Positions 8,637 through 16,790 of a DNA stretch of 20,570 bases are shown piece after piece. This stretch comes from Idiomarina sp. UBA6142 (GTDB lineage: Bacteria; Pseudomonadota; Gammaproteobacteria; Enterobacterales; Alteromonadaceae). Under the pieces are notes generated by a model. The model made no database searches. It was not told the DNA's origin and worked only from the letters and a program-made list of their open reading frames with translations. How positions within the stretch are numbered: position 1 is the first letter of the stretch; every line of letters starts with the position of its first letter. The position numbers and the translations under genes were made by a program. The stretch spans positions 1 to 20,570 of the forward strand of contig DIVC01000063.1 in NCBI GenBank assembly GCA_002423905.1. Reading direction: 5' to 3'.

Positions 8637-9179
8637 GTGTTCGCACCATCTGATGAGCGCCTTGTAGAAAGAGCACTCGAGAACAACAAGCAAGCTTGGC
8701 TGCAATTGGTCAAGCGTTATGAAGGCTTAGTCTATAACTATGGCTTGCGCATGCTTGGCCAGCGTGAAGATGCGCAAGATTTGCTGCAAGACGTGTTTTT
8801 GTCAGTATTTCGTAACTTGGCTAGTTGGCGCGCTGAGGCGAGTTTTAAAACCTGGCTGCTGACCATTGCTCACCATCGTTGTATTGAAGTGTATCGGCGG
8901 CGTCGCGAGCATATCGATATCGATAGTGTAGATCACCAAGCGAGTGACCAAGATTGGCATCACCCCGATCGAGTGTATCAGGGCCAGCAACGCGCAAAGC
9001 AGCTGGTGACAGCGTTACAACAGCTTCCTATAGAGCAACGTCAGGTGGTGGAGTTGAAGTTTTTTCAACATCTACCGCTGGCCGAAATAGCGGCGCAGTT
9101 ACACGTGCCGTTGAGTACCGTTAAGTCGCGTTTGTATAGCGCGGTTGAGAAATTACAGCATTACCTGGAGACAGCATGA
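8637..9179 (+). CDS. ECF-type RNA polymerase sigma factor
   Basis: A 180-residue sigma-70 family protein with only regions 2 and 4, the size and layout of ECF sigma factors. Region 2 covers about residues 20-90 with the core-binding DAQDLLQDVF at 45-54 and TWLLTIAHHRC. Region 4 covers about 118-175 with LPIEQRQVVELKFF and a helix-turn-helix ending in PLSTVKSRLYSAVEKL. GTG at 8637 is the only start before an in-frame stop (8613), with AAGGA at 8622-8626 at a slightly long spacing of 10. It overlaps the next gene by ATGA, the coupling expected for a sigma factor and its anti-sigma partner. It is not clearly RpoE, since the usual rseA-rseB neighbours are absent. ECF group and signal are unknown. 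Confidence 0.9.
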   Translation: MFAPSDERLVERALENNKQAWLQLVKRYEGLVYNYGLRMLGQREDAQDLLQDVFLSVFRNLASWRAEASFKTWLLTIAHHRCIEVYRRRREHIDIDSVDHQASDQDWHHPDRVYQGQQRAKQLVTALQQLPIEQRQVVELKFFQHLPLAEIAAQLHVPLSTVKSRLYSAVEKLQHYLETA

Positions 9180-9748
9180 ACCAACAGCATCCTTTCACCG
9201 AACAGCTGCAGCAGCTAGCCAATGAGTGGGAATCGCAAGATGTGCCAAACTGGGATCGTGAACGCACTTTCCGGCCGAGTCAGCAGCCTCGGCTCAGTTG
9301 GTGGCAGCGGCCGTGGTTACCACTGGCGTCGCTCGTCAGCTCAGCATTTGCTGTGGTGCTGGTGCTGGGTAACACCCAGATTATCAGCAATGAGCACGGT
9401 GTTATGCTGCGTTTTGGTAGCACGGCAACGGACACCGGCGTAATTGAACAGCTGGTTGCCCAACGTTTGAATGAGTACGCCGCCGCGCAACAACTAGCCT
9501 TAGTGAGCTATGGGGTAACCTTGCGTAACGACATGCGTGAAGACATGAATATCGCCAATCAGCAGTTAGTCAATTATGTAATTGCTGCCAATCGCGAGGA
9601 ACGAAATGTTGATATGGCGGATCTTATTCGTTACGTCAACGCTCAGCGTGAAGATGACCAAGTATTTTTTGCTAATCAGATTCAACAGTTATCAGAAGAT
9701 TTATTACAACAAAGCGGTTATCCGCTGTATCTCCCAGTCAGTCAATAA
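9176..9748 (+). CDS. Probable membrane anti-sigma factor, unknown family
   Basis: A 190-residue protein I do not recognise by family. It has a Q/W-rich N-terminal cytoplasmic part (1-46), one hydrophobic span (about 47-65, WLPLASLVSS to VVLVLG) and a C-terminal part of about 125 residues predicted outside the inner membrane, rich in helix-forming and Gln residues. The topology and the ATGA overlap with the ECF sigma gene make it a likely anti-sigma factor. The HxxxCxxC zinc motif of ZAS-type anti-sigma factors is absent, and I see no resemblance to RseA. If it is an anti-sigma factor, residues 1-46 should bind the sigma factor and the outer domain should sense or bind a partner, plausibly the secreted protein encoded next. 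Confidence 0.6.
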   Translation: MNQQHPFTEQLQQLANEWESQDVPNWDRERTFRPSQQPRLSWWQRPWLPLASLVSSAFAVVLVLGNTQIISNEHGVMLRFGSTATDTGVIEQLVAQRLNEYAAAQQLALVSYGVTLRNDMREDMNIANQQLVNYVIAANREERNVDMADLIRYVNAQREDDQVFFANQIQQLSEDLLQQSGYPLYLPVSQ

Positions 9749-9766
9749 ATAAATGAGGATTTGAAT

Positions 9767-10708
9767 ATGCGCACACTACTCGTAACTGCCACTGCAGCAG
9801 CATTGACGCTCAGCGCGTCTAGTTGGGCCAACCCACAGCAACGTGAAGCACTAAACAAGCAATTAGATATTATGGCCAGCATTATCAATACTGCGCTTGG
9901 CCATGAACAGGGTGATAAGCGCAAGCCTAGCTGGGCCGAACGTAGCCCGTTAGAGAGTACCTACTTAGCTGGGCAGGGCGTCGTTTATCGGGTTAATTTT
10001 GGGAGTAGATTGCAACGCTTTAGTATGCAGGCAGGAAAATCACCAGGCATGGATAAATTCGAGTTTATTGAGGTAGATGGTTTGGCATCTGACATCGAAA
10101 AAGTCGTTGAAATAGCGAATGGTGATAAACGCCGCGTTGAAGTGATCATCGAGAGTAATGAAGTTCATATAGATGGTGATGAAATCCAGCTTGAAGGCGA
10201 CATTACTTTTTCTGAGGAAGTACGTAAAGCAGTTGCCGACATGCGCACTGCCGCTCAAGAAATGCGCGATGCGCGCCGAGTCATTCGCGATGTTTCACGG
10301 GTTGATCAAAACGCGAATGAAAGTGCGCGTAAAAAGTCTGCTGAGCAATTGGCTGAAGCGCAAGCGAAACTTGAACAAGCGCAACAGCAAATGCAATTAG
10401 CACGTTCTGAACTGCGCCGTTCGCAGGGGCAAATTCAGCAGCGTACCAGTACACGCATGCAAGAAATGCAGCAGGCCAGAGCCGCTCGCGTAGCAACATT
10501 TGAGCAAACTTTTGTGCAGACTTTATGTGATTACGGCAGTACCTTACGTGATTTGCCGAACAAGGAGCACATTAGTGTGATCATCGTCGGTGCGGGCGAC
10601 AATGATAACGACAAAATACATGTATTCTCGAAGCAAGATGTGATGAATTGTAAAGGTGCAAAGGGTGCCAGTGATCTGTTAGCAAAGGCTACCACGTATT
10701 CATTTTAG
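9767..10708 (+). CDS. Secreted coiled-coil protein of unknown function in a sigma-factor operon
   Basis: A 313-residue protein with a signal peptide (cleavage likely after SWA, residue 21). The mature part has an N-terminal helical stretch, an acidic alternating segment around 100-145 and a long Gln/Glu/Arg-rich coiled coil around 150-240 (AEQLAEAQAKLEQAQ and neighbours). It ends in a small alpha/beta-like domain with ISVIIVGAG and two cysteines, about 254 and 295, that could form a disulfide. The ATG at 9767 has GAGGA 7 bases upstream; an earlier in-frame TTG (9761) is less likely. It starts 18 bases after the putative anti-sigma gene. I do not recognise the family. Context suggests a periplasmic sensor, co-inhibitor or effector of the sigma pathway. 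Confidence 0.7.
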   Translation: MRTLLVTATAAALTLSASSWANPQQREALNKQLDIMASIINTALGHEQGDKRKPSWAERSPLESTYLAGQGVVYRVNFGSRLQRFSMQAGKSPGMDKFEFIEVDGLASDIEKVVEIANGDKRRVEVIIESNEVHIDGDEIQLEGDITFSEEVRKAVADMRTAAQEMRDARRVIRDVSRVDQNANESARKKSAEQLAEAQAKLEQAQQQMQLARSELRRSQGQIQQRTSTRMQEMQQARAARVATFEQTFVQTLCDYGSTLRDLPNKEHISVIIVGAGDNDNDKIHVFSKQDVMNCKGAKGASDLLAKATTYSF

Positions 10709-10736
10709 TAAACTTTTGAAAGGTTGTTCATAGCTT

Positions 10737-10766
10737 AGCGCACCGCTCGTTGGTGCGCTTTTTTTT
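10737..10766 (+). terminator. Intrinsic terminator closing the ECF sigma operon
   Basis: AGCGCACC (10737-10744) pairs with GGTGCGCT (10752-10759) around a 7-base loop and is followed by a T-run to 10766. Confidence 0.93.
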
Positions 10767-10827
10767 GCCCGCTAAACAAGGTAAAGTACGCGCCTTAACT
10801 AGCCCAACGGATCAATGAAAGCTCAGC

Positions 10828-11874
10828 ATGAATGTTACCGATTTTAGCTTTGACCTACCCGATGAACTGATCGCGCGTTATCCACAGCAGCAACGCAGTG
10901 CGAGCCGTCTCCTGTGTTTAGAGGGGAGCACGGGCGCCATTGCCCACCGCCAGTTTACCGATATCGTCGAGCAGTTACAGCCAGGTGATTTGCTAGTTTT
11001 CAATGACACCCGAGTGATTCCAGCGCGCATGCTCGGTGAGAAGTTGTCCGGTGGCAAAGTAGAAGTGCTGGTAGAACGTATTCTCGATGAGCGTCGGGCG
11101 TTAGTGCATTTGCGCAGTAACCGTTCACCGAAGCCAGGCCAACGGATGTTGCTAGAAGGCGCAGTTGAAGTGGAAATGCTCGGCCGTGATGACGCCTTGT
11201 TTGAGCTTTATTTTCATCACACTGACAGTGTGCTAAGCCTGTTAGAGCAGTATGGCCATATGCCATTACCGCCGTATATTGACCGTCCTGACGAAGCCAG
11301 TGACCGTGAGCGCTATCAAACCGTGTATAACAAAAAGCCTGGCGCGGTCGCCGCGCCCACTGCGGGCTTGCACTTTGATGAAGCGGTCTTATCCGCATTA
11401 GCTGAGCGTGGCATTGAGTTCGCTTATGTCACCTTGCACGTAGGGGCAGGTACTTTTCAGCCAGTACGGGTGAGTAATATTCTTGAACACCACATGCACA
11501 GTGAATATGCTGAGGTACCCGAGGCAACGGTCGCGGCCATTGCCTCCACACGCGCGCGCGGAGGCCGCGTGATTGCGGTGGGAACGACCTCAGTGCGCTC
11601 GTTGGAATCAGCGGCTCACGCGGCGTTGAAGAGCCAACAACCGTTGCAACCCTATACCGCTTACACCGACATCTTTATTTATCCGGGTTATGCGTTCCAA
11701 ATCGTCGACGCCATGATCACCAATTTCCATCTCCCGGAATCAACTTTGATTATGTTGGTATCGGCGTTCGCTGGACGCCAACAGGTGTTGCAAGCTTATG
11801 CCGAGGCCATCCAACAACGCTATCGTTTCTTTAGCTATGGCGACGCAATGTTTGTGACCGCTAAATCCAGCTAG
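10828..11874 (+). CDS. queA: S-adenosylmethionine:tRNA ribosyltransferase-isomerase
   Basis: QueA transfers and isomerises the ribosyl part of SAM onto 7-aminomethyl-7-deazaguanine in tRNA, forming epoxyqueuosine. The 348-residue product is collinear with E. coli Que[10 protein letters not shown] at the start, [58 protein letters not shown] and the C-terminal FFSYGDAMF. The ATG matches the family start, although the ribosome binding site is weak (GAAAG). tgt follows after 51 bases, so the two queuosine genes probably form one transcript. No clear promoter was found in the 60 bases after the preceding terminator. Confidence 0.96.
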   Translation: MNVTDFSFDLPDELIARYPQQQRSASRLLCLEGSTGAIAHRQFTDIVEQLQPGDLLVFNDTRVIPARMLGEKLSGGKVEVLVERILDERRALVHLRSNRSPKPGQRMLLEGAVEVEMLGRDDALFELYFHHTDSVLSLLEQYGHMPLPPYIDRPDEASDRERYQTVYNKKPGAVAAPTAGLHFDEAVLSALAERGIEFAYVTLHVGAGTFQPVRVSNILEHHMHSEYAEVPEATVAAIASTRARGGRVIAVGTTSVRSLESAAHAALKSQQPLQPYTAYTDIFIYPGYAFQIVDAMITNFHLPESTLIMLVSAFAGRQQVLQAYAEAIQQRYRFFSYGDAMFVTAKSS

Positions 11875-11913
11875 GGTATACTGAACGCCGTCGGACTGTT
11901 TATCCGTTTTTAA

Positions 11914-13667
<1,754 letters not shown>

Positions 13668-13721
13668 GGAACCGTGCTCCAATTACTTGCGCCATCAAAA
13701 TTTCATCAAGTTTACCTGATG

Positions 13722-13737
13722 CTGTGGCAAAAATCAG
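13722..13737. other. CTG-N10-CAG site, degenerate LexA-like spacing
   Basis: CTGTGGCAAAAATCAG has the outer CTG...CAG spacing of a LexA box, but its interior lacks the alternating TA core. LexA control of this operon is known in E. coli, which is why the site is recorded; by itself it is unconvincing. It lies about 36 bases upstream of the rpsU -35. Confidence 0.12.
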
Positions 13738-13752
13738 TGCTGCCAACGATGA

Positions 13753-13820
13753 CAATTTAATTGATCTCAGGCTTTACATCAGGATCTGAAGTCGCTACAA
13801 TTCAGCACCAAATTTAATTG
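13753..13820. promoter_or_regulatory. Paired AATTTAATTG sites flanking the rpsU promoter
   Basis: The 10-mer AATTTAATTG occurs at 13754-13763 and again at 13811-13820, upstream and just downstream of the rpsU promoter. The first copy extends to a perfect palindrome CAATTTAATTG (13753-13763). The arrangement suggests operator sites for a dimeric regulator, but AT-rich sequence makes chance possible. Confidence 0.3.
13773..13801 (+). promoter_or_regulatory. Sigma-70 promoter of rpsU
   Basis: TTTACA (13773-13778), 17 bases, TACAAT (13796-13801): five of six matches in each box and ideal spacing. Start expected near 13808, giving a leader of about 95 bases before rpsU. This is the best housekeeping promoter in the window. 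Confidence 0.8.
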
Positions 13821-13826
13821 TCGTGG

Positions 13827-13864
13827 TTATTTTTTAACCGATTCGTTATTTTTTAACCAATTCG
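13827..13864 (+). repeat. Tandem 19-bp duplication in the rpsU leader
   Basis: TTATTTTTTAACCGATTCG (13827-13845) is followed without a gap by TTATTTTTTAACCAATTCG (13846-13864), with one mismatch. Each unit contains a small GTTA/TAAC inverted repeat around a T-run. The CGAATT at 13876-13881 can pair with the AATTCG end of the second unit (6 bp) or with the ATTCG end of the first (5 bp). All lie between the expected transcription start and the rpsU ribosome binding site. Confidence 0.8.
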
Positions 13865-13902
13865 ATCAGCAACAACGAATTATTCATTGAGGTGAGATTT
13901 TA

Positions 13903-14118
13903 ATGCCAGTTGTTAAAGTGAAAGAAAACGAGCCATTCGACGTCGCATTGCGTCGTTTCAAGCGCTCTTGCGAAAAAGCCGGTGTATTGTCTGAAGTGCG
14001 TAGCCGCGAGTTCTACGAGAAGCCAACCACTGAGCGTAAGCGCAAAAAAGCTGCTGCTGTGAAACGTCACGCTAAGAAGATGTCACGCGATAACGCTCGT
14101 CGTACGCGTCTGTACTAG
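13903..14118 (+). CDS. rpsU: 30S ribosomal protein S21
   Basis: A 71-residue, strongly basic ribosomal protein of the small subunit that helps base pairing between the mRNA Shine-Dalgarno and 16S rRNA. The sequence [20 protein letters not shown] through the Arg/Lys-rich tail ending RRTRLY is the standard gammaproteobacterial S21. The ribosome binding site TGAGGTGA (13888-13895) is strong. It is the first gene of the conserved rpsU-dnaG-rpoD macromolecular-synthesis block. A strong promoter lies upstream and an intrinsic terminator downstream, so most transcripts should end before dnaG and S21 should be made in excess over primase. Confidence 0.98.
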   Translation: MPVVKVKENEPFDVALRRFKRSCEKAGVLSEVRSREFYEKPTTERKRKKAAAVKRHAKKMSRDNARRTRLY

Positions 14119-14123
14119 ACGTT

Positions 14124-14139
14124 CGAACTGCCCAGTTCG
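14124..14139 (+). repeat. Hairpin just after rpsU
   Basis: CGAACT (14124-14129) pairs with AGTTCG (14134-14139) around GCCC. A second small inverted repeat AGCTG/CAGCT lies at 14162-14178. Together with the terminator at 14195 they make three successive hairpins between rpsU and dnaG, a region that in E. coli is an RNA processing site. Confidence 0.45.
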
Positions 14140-14194
14140 CACTGATAACAGTCATTTCGACAGCTGAGCAAGACAGCTTATACCAAATACCTCG

Positions 14195-14227
14195 AAACCG
14201 GATTGATAACCTCAATCCGGTTTTTTA
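14195..14227 (+). terminator. Intrinsic terminator/attenuator between rpsU and dnaG
   Basis: AAACCGGATTGA (14195-14206) pairs perfectly with TCAATCCGGTTT (14212-14223) around TAACC and is followed by a T-run. It occupies the place of the E. coli T1 terminator, which lets only part of the rpsU transcription enter dnaG. Confidence 0.93.
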
Positions 14228-14318
14228 TTGGCTGCTGATTATTGCGCGTGAAGTATGTACAATCAGCACGGATAGTGCGACCGTCACCGCACTGAAAATC
14301 GCTTAGTACAAGGATTAC

Positions 14319-16076
14319 ATGGCCGGGCTTATTCCCAAGCACTTTATTCATGATCTAGTGGATCGCGCCGACATTGTCGAGGTGATCGATAGTCGTGTGC
14401 CATTGAAAAAAGCTGGTCGCAATTATCAAGCTTGCTGCCCATTTCATAATGAAAAGAGTCCGAGTTTTACGGTCGCACCTGACAAGCAGTTTTATCATTG
14501 TTTTGGCTGCGGCGAACACGGCAACGCACTCGATTTTCTGATGAAATTTGATGGGTTAGAGTTTGTCGAGGCCGTTGAAGAGCTGGCGAGTATGTTAGGC
14601 GTTGAAGTGCCGCGTGAGACAAGCGCCAACCCGCAAGCTGATGCCAAAAAGCGCGAACAAGCGGCTAATGACTATGAATTAATGGAGCAGGCGACCAAGT
14701 TTTTTACCACGCAGCTACGCCAGCACAGTAATTCCGCTAAGGTGATCGACTATTTGAAAGGGCGAGGTTTGAGTGGCGAGGTGGTAAAGGCCTTTCACAT
14801 TGGGTACGCACCCGATGGTTGGGATCAGTTGCTACAAAGCCTCGGGCGCGCGCCAGCAAGCCGTGATCAACTGATTGAACTCAAGTTAGCCAACCGCAAC
14901 GATCAAGGTCGCTATTACGATTTCTTCCGTGATCGGGTGATGTTTCCTATCCGCGACCGCCGCGGTCGGGTGGTGGGCTTTGGCGGCCGGGTGTTGAGCG
15001 CCGAGCAAGGGCCTAAATATTTAAACTCGCCAGAAACTCGGATCTTTCATAAAGGCCGTGAGCTTTATGGCTTTTATCAGGTCCGCCAAGCGCATAAACA
15101 ACCCGAGCGGATTATCATCGTTGAAGGCTACATGGATGTGGTGGCCTTAGCCCAAGCGGGCATCGATTATGCCGTAGCATCACTTGGTACCGCGACCACC
15201 ACTGATCAATTACAGATACTGTTTCGTGCCACCAACCAGGTCACCTGTTGCTACGACGGCGACCGCGCTGGGCGCGATGCTGCTTGGCGTGCGTTAGAGA
15301 ATGCTTTACCACTATTAAACGATGGCATCGCCCTCGACTTTCTGTTTTTACCAGATGGCGAAGACCCAGATTCACTGGTGCGCAAGGAAGGTAAATCAGC
15401 CTTTGAACAGCGTTTGCAGCAAGCGCAAAGTTTTACCGACTATTTCTTTGCACACCTCACTGATGGCTTACAACTGGATACCGATAGCGGTAAGTCCAGT
15501 TTATTAAAACAAGCCAAGCCGCTGATTGAGCGAGTGGCCAGTGCATTTTATCGAGAGACCTTGTTAGAGCGATTAGCGCGCTTATTAAGGCGTGATGTAT
15601 CGCAAGTAAGTGCTCACATAAGTGTTGCTCAAGCGGCCGCTAAAAAAGCTGAAAGCTTTAAGATTACACCGATGCGACGGGCTATTGGTTTGCTCCTGCA
15701 GCATCCGCACATTGCCGCTGAGATTCCATTACACCCTCAGCTACAAGGGTTAAAAATTGCCGGTATGAAGCTGTTTTTGGCCTTGCATGAACAAACCCAC
15801 CAAGGCTGCCATAGCACCGCGCAATTACTCGAGCGCTGGCGCGATGCGAAAGAGGAATCAGCGTTGCGGCAATTAGCTCGGTGGGAGCACCATCTCGAGC
15901 AGGATGCGGTGATGCGAGAGTTGTGCGATATTTTTGTCTACTTTATCGATCAGTTTGTTGAACAACGGGCTTCACAGTTGCTCGAGCAAGAACGCCAGAG
16001 CCCGCTCAATCAAGCTGAAAAACGTGAATACCAAGAACTGCTACGTTACCGCGCCGATAAGGGAAAAAGCCAATAG
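14319..16076 (+). CDS. dnaG: DNA primase
   Basis: DnaG synthesises RNA primers at the replication fork together with the DnaB helicase. The 585-residue product is full length (E. coli 581). The N-terminal zinc finger has Cys40, His43, Cys61 and Cys64 in the same numbers as E. coli. The RNA-polymerase core includes VGFGGRVL and GPKYLNSPET, the TOPRIM domain has VEGYMDVVAL, CYDGDRAGRDAA and PDGEDPDS, and a helical C-terminal DnaB-interacting domain follows. AAGGA lies 5 bases before the ATG. Expression probably comes from read-through of the rpsU terminator. A TACAAT at 14258-14263 could add a weak local promoter, but no matching -35 was found. Confidence 0.97.
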   Translation: MAGLIPKHFIHDLVDRADIVEVIDSRVPLKKAGRNYQACCPFHNEKSPSFTVAPDKQFYHCFGCGEHGNALDFLMKFDGLEFVEAVEELASMLGVEVPRETSANPQADAKKREQAANDYELMEQATKFFTTQLRQHSNSAKVIDYLKGRGLSGEVVKAFHIGYAPDGWDQLLQSLGRAPASRDQLIELKLANRNDQGRYYDFFRDRVMFPIRDRRGRVVGFGGRVLSAEQGPKYLNSPETRIFHKGRELYGFYQVRQAHKQPERIIIVEGYMDVVALAQAGIDYAVASLGTATTTDQLQILFRATNQVTCCYDGDRAGRDAAWRALENALPLLNDGIALDFLFLPDGEDPDSLVRKEGKSAFEQRLQQAQSFTDYFFAHLTDGLQLDTDSGKSSLLKQAKPLIERVASAFYRETLLERLARLLRRDVSQVSAHISVAQAAAKKAESFKITPMRRAIGLLLQHPHIAAEIPLHPQLQGLKIAGMKLFLALHEQTHQGCHSTAQLLERWRDAKEESALRQLARWEHHLEQDAVMRELCDIFVYFIDQFVEQRASQLLEQERQSPLNQAEKREYQELLRYRADKGKSQ

Positions 16077-16241
16077 TTAGCGAATTTCCTTAGTTTTTAC
16101 CCAAACCGCTTGCTATCACGCATGTCTTGTTTAAAACAAATCAATAGGTTACAGACTTTGGCATTGTGTTTGCATTATCCCTGTACACCGAACTGGCCCA
16201 GTGAGAACTTGGTCGAATTTTTACTTGTATGGAGAGCAATG

Positions 16242-16622
16242 ATGAAAGCATCGAAACTGGCAGCAATGAGTCTTGTGGTGGTATTGGGTATGGGTTTGCA
16301 AGGTTGTGTCATTGCCGTGGGCGGCGAGGGCTATAAGAGCGCTAGTGACTATCGTCATGGCGAGCAACGTAACCGTCAGTATATTGCCAGCCTTACCGAA
16401 GGCACCGCATTGGCAACTGTGGAAGCTGAACTGGGCACTCCAAATTTTTCTGATTTAGTGACCGTTGACGGCACACGTTATCGAGTATTGTACTATCGTA
16501 CTCACCGTGTTCATGCCGATGGTAATACCACCCGCGATGAATGCACAGCAGTAGTCTTCGCAGATGGCCTGTTGATTGGCACGGGCGACCTTGCGTTGGC
16601 GCGAGTTCCTAGCCTCAACTGA
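16242..16622 (+). CDS. DUF3192 family lipoprotein
   Basis: A 126-residue predicted lipoprotein with a lipobox GLQGC around residues 18-22. After the lipidated Cys comes a short linker rich in Gly and Ser. A DUF3192-type domain follows: IASLTEGTALATVEAELGTP, then RYRVLYYRTHR, GNTTRDECTAVVF and GLLIGTG. The family, found in marine gammaproteobacteria, has a small SmpA/BamE-like fold; the function is unknown. ATG at 16242 is preferred over the adjacent ATG at 16239 because GGAG (16231-16234) is better spaced. An upstream in-frame start at 16110 would spoil the signal peptide. It is inserted between dnaG and rpoD, 165 bases after dnaG with no terminator seen there. Confidence 0.82.
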   Translation: MKASKLAAMSLVVVLGMGLQGCVIAVGGEGYKSASDYRHGEQRNRQYIASLTEGTALATVEAELGTPNFSDLVTVDGTRYRVLYYRTHRVHADGNTTRDECTAVVFADGLLIGTGDLALARVPSLN

Positions 16623-16650
16623 TTAAATTCTGGCTGAAAACTTCAGTATC

Positions 16651-16659
16651 TGCTATAAT
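16651..16659 (+). promoter_or_regulatory. Extended -10 promoter of rpoD
   Basis: TGCTATAAT is a perfect extended -10 (TGnTATAAT). The -35 region is weak (TGGCTG at 16631-16636), which extended -10 promoters tolerate. Start near 16666 would give a leader of about 125 bases carrying the terminator-like hairpin at 16727-16763. Confidence 0.7.
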
Positions 16660-16726
16660 TTCCGGTCTTAAATTAGTGTCCCGTTTGACGTAGTTAATTC
16701 GACATATTTAACAGACATAGTTGAGG

Positions 16727-16763
16727 CCGGTAATAATCCTGTTATTACCCGGTTCGTTTTTTT
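16727..16763 (+). terminator. Terminator-like hairpin in the rpoD leader (possible attenuator)
   Basis: CCGGTAATAA (16727-16736) pairs with TTATTACC-C-GG (16742-16752, one bulged C) around TCCTG, followed by TTCG and a seven-base T-run. It lies downstream of the extended -10 promoter and 27 bases before the rpoD ATG. It can end incoming dnaG/lipoprotein transcription and also attenuate rpoD's own transcript. Confidence 0.8.
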
Positions 16764-16790
16764 GCTATTTAGAACAGGTGGTAGATCTGT

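Noticed and set aside
8627..8653. Short out-of-frame ORF (ATG 8627, eight codons) overlapping the ECF sigma start
   Set aside because: The AAGGA directly abuts this ATG, so spacing is unsuitable for its initiation, while it fits the GTG at 8637.
13722..13737. Possible LexA box CTG-N10-CAG upstream of rpsU
   Set aside because: Only the outer triplets fit. The core TGGCAAAAAT lacks the alternating TA pattern and the site is well upstream of the promoter, so SOS control is not supported.
14258..14263. TACAAT as a dnaG promoter -10
   Set aside because: No acceptable -35 at 16-18 bases (CTGATT only) and no extended -10. Read-through from rpsU explains expression.
16127..16139. TTGTTT-A-AAACAA palindrome between dnaG and the lipoprotein gene
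   Set aside because: Short, AT-only arms without a T-tract or promoter context; likely chance.
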